The notes beneath the pieces are model-generated. The model was given only the letters and a program-made list of their open reading frames with translations, ran no database searches and was not told the origin of the DNA. Positions 37,884 to 39,009 of a DNA stretch of 39,009 bases are shown here, piece after piece. Made by a program: the position numbers and the translations under genes. Every line of letters begins with the position of its first letter. Position 1 is the first letter of the stretch. This DNA is from Catenulisporales bacterium (GTDB taxonomy: Bacteria > Actinomycetota > Actinomycetes > Streptomycetales > Catenulisporaceae). Location: assembly GCA_019510485.1 (NCBI GenBank), contig JAEKKI010000139.1:1-39009 (forward strand). Reading direction: 5' to 3'.

Positions 37884-39009
37884 ATGCCCGCTCCATATCC
37901 GCGCCGCCGGTGGCGTTTCGCGTTGGCGAGTGCCGTGTCGGCGACCCTGCTGGTGATGGTCGCCGGTTGCGGTGAGCCGTCCCAAGCCGGGAAGGCCGCA
38001 GCCGCCGCACCAGCCGCCGGCTCCCAGGGGAGCGTCGCGGGCAGCGAGACGTCTCCCGCCACGGCGGCTTCGCCGACTCCGTCGGCTGGTGCGAGTACCC
38101 CCACCAAGGCGGCGCCTCCGGCGGCCGCGGGTTCGTCCACCCCCTCGGCTAAAGCGAACAGCGCGGGCGGCGGGCGAACCCCGAGTAGCGCCCCCTCCAG
38201 TGGCAGCACCTCCACTGGCAGCACGTCCGTCGGCGGCTCGACGACACATTTCATGGGCAGCAGCACGGTGCTCATCGGCGGTTCGATGTCTGACGCCTCG
38301 GCCTCCGCCGCGCCGTTCGACGTGCGATACGCCTATGTGCACAGCCAGCCGGCGCCGTCGTCGGCGGCCTATTCGGCATCGCTGTGCCAGTCTGAGTGGT
38401 CGAACTGGTGGGGCTGCTGGGGCGGCAACACCACGGCTCCCGGCTCTTACGTGACTTGGAACGATGCCCACGTGGCCAAGGCGACTTACAAGGGCAGCGC
38501 GCGCCCGCAGAAGTTCTTCTGGACGTGGTACTCCTTGAAAGACCTCGGGGACATGATCGGCCAGGGCGACGGTCCCGGCGAGGTCGCGGCCATCAACAAG
38601 GTCGACCTGCTCACCCGGTACATGAACGACTACCGCTTCTTCCTGCAGAAGATCGGCACCTCGCACGACATGATCGACATCGAGCCCGACTTCTGGGGCT
38701 TCGCCCGGTCCCTCGGCGATCTGCACAAGGTGGCCGCACAGGTCTCGGCTGCGAACCCGAGCGACTGCGGCTCGCAGGAGAACAGCGCCGCTGGACTCGC
38801 CCGCTGCCTGGTCGCCATGGCGCGCAAGTACGCGCCGAACGCCGGTGTCGGATTGCACCTCACCTGCTGGGACTGGCAGGGCAACATCAGCGCATGCGTC
38901 AAGGACTACCTGAGCCTCGGCGCGCAAAACGCCGACTTCCTGGTCGCCGACGTCTCCGACCGCGACTCGGGCTGGTACGCGCTGTCGGCGCACGGTGGCC
39001 GCGACACCT
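37884..39009 (+). CDS. secreted lipoprotein, probable barrel-type hydrolase, 5' part
   Basis: The frame is open to the window end (375 complete codons, no stop). ATG 37884 has AAGGAG about 10 bases upstream. The protein starts with RRRWRFALASAVSATLLV and a lipobox ending VAGC (Cys29), so it is probably lipidated. Residues 30-130 are an Ala/Ser/Thr/Gly/Pro-rich stalk. The visible globular part (from about 145) has FDVRYAYVHSQPAP, KFFWTWYSLKDLGDMIG, a DMIDIEPDFWGFARSL segment whose D-x-E resembles glycosidase strand ends, GVGLHLTCWDW and FLVADVSDRDSGW. At least six cysteines suggest disulphides. This resembles a cell-surface glycoside-hydrolase-like beta/alpha barrel. I cannot assign a family. 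Confidence 0.75.
   Translation, partial: MPAPYPRRRWRFALASAVSATLLVMVAGCGEPSQAGKAAAAAPAAGSQGSVAGSETSPATAASPTPSAGASTPTKAAPPAAAGSSTPSAKANSAGGGRTPSSAPSSGSTSTGSTSVGGSTTHFMGSSTVLIGGSMSDASASAAPFDVRYAYVHSQPAPSSAAYSASLCQSEWSNWWGCWGGNTTAPGSYVTWNDAHVAKATYKGSARPQKFFWTWYSLKDLGDMIGQGDGPGEVAAINKVDLLTRYMNDYRFFLQKIGTSHDMIDIEPDFWGFARSLGDLHKVAAQVSAANPSDCGSQENSAAGLARCLVAMARKYAPNAGVGLHLTCWDWQGNISACVKDYLSLGAQNADFLVADVSDRDSGWYALSAHGGRDT

Noticed and set aside
1..39009. CRISPR arrays, insertion sequences, tRNA/rRNA genes, integrase or attachment sites
   Set aside because: No regularly spaced repeats, transposase/integrase frames or tRNA-like cloverleaf sequences were found by reading; a dedicated tRNA and ncRNA scan would be needed to exclude divergent ones.

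Overview
The window is about 70% or more GC, with dense short-spaced genes, GTG/TTG starts and several leaderless or near-leaderless promoters. It carries mshC (mycothiol biosynthesis), DUF3090, SCO1664-type and PAC2 genes, so it is a chromosomal segment of a filamentous actinomycete. The mixture would fit the Catenulisporales/Streptomycetales. The genus cannot be fixed from sequence alone. No rRNA, tRNA, CRISPR array, insertion sequence or phage gene was recognised.

Layout. (1) 1-3304: a conserved actinobacterial block: 3' end of a histidine phosphatase, DUF3090, SCO1664-family kinase-like protein and mshC. mshC has its own sigma-R-type promoter motif. (2) 3363-9689: an insertion between mshC and PAC2, which I recall as close neighbours in related genomes. 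It holds a divergent TetR / TIM-barrel-like pair with a doubled palindromic operator, a divergent MFS exporter / HxlR regulator pair in which the regulator is fused to a peroxiredoxin domain, a hypothetical gene, and a DGPF (YCII) protein coupled to an ECF42-like sigma factor. (3) 9861-10861: an unannotated 33-codon basic ORF translationally coupled to a PAC2 gene. (4) 10988-31718: a cell-wall island. It holds a sortase-type (LAHTG) surface protein, two tandem GH25 lysozymes, two BadF/BadG-type sugar kinases (one with degenerate phosphate motifs), a six-gene operon (C-terminally anchored peptide-binding protein, OppBCDF, transglycosylase-amidase), a divergent DeoR regulator, a C39-like secreted protein, and a second transglycosylase-amidase on the other strand. 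DUF1304, DUF1963 and GNAT genes sit inside it. (5) 31789-34066: pit phosphate transporter with a PHO-box-like repeat, a small membrane protein, and an XRE/membrane-protein pair. (6) 34252-39009: metH and the 5' part of a large secreted lipoprotein.

How it may work together. The island supplies enzymes to cut glycan strands (GH25, transglycosylase-like domains) and to release stem peptides (amidases). It also supplies a peptide importer, sugar kinases, and a regulator of a family that senses phosphosugars. Three transcription units in it (peptide operon, C39-like gene, second kinase) share a TGCCACACT element at the -10 position, two of them with an identical TTGACG -35 at 17-bp spacing. I read this as a candidate co-regulated peptidoglycan-scavenging or muropeptide-recycling module. 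That reading is inference from gene content and promoter similarity, not a demonstrated pathway.
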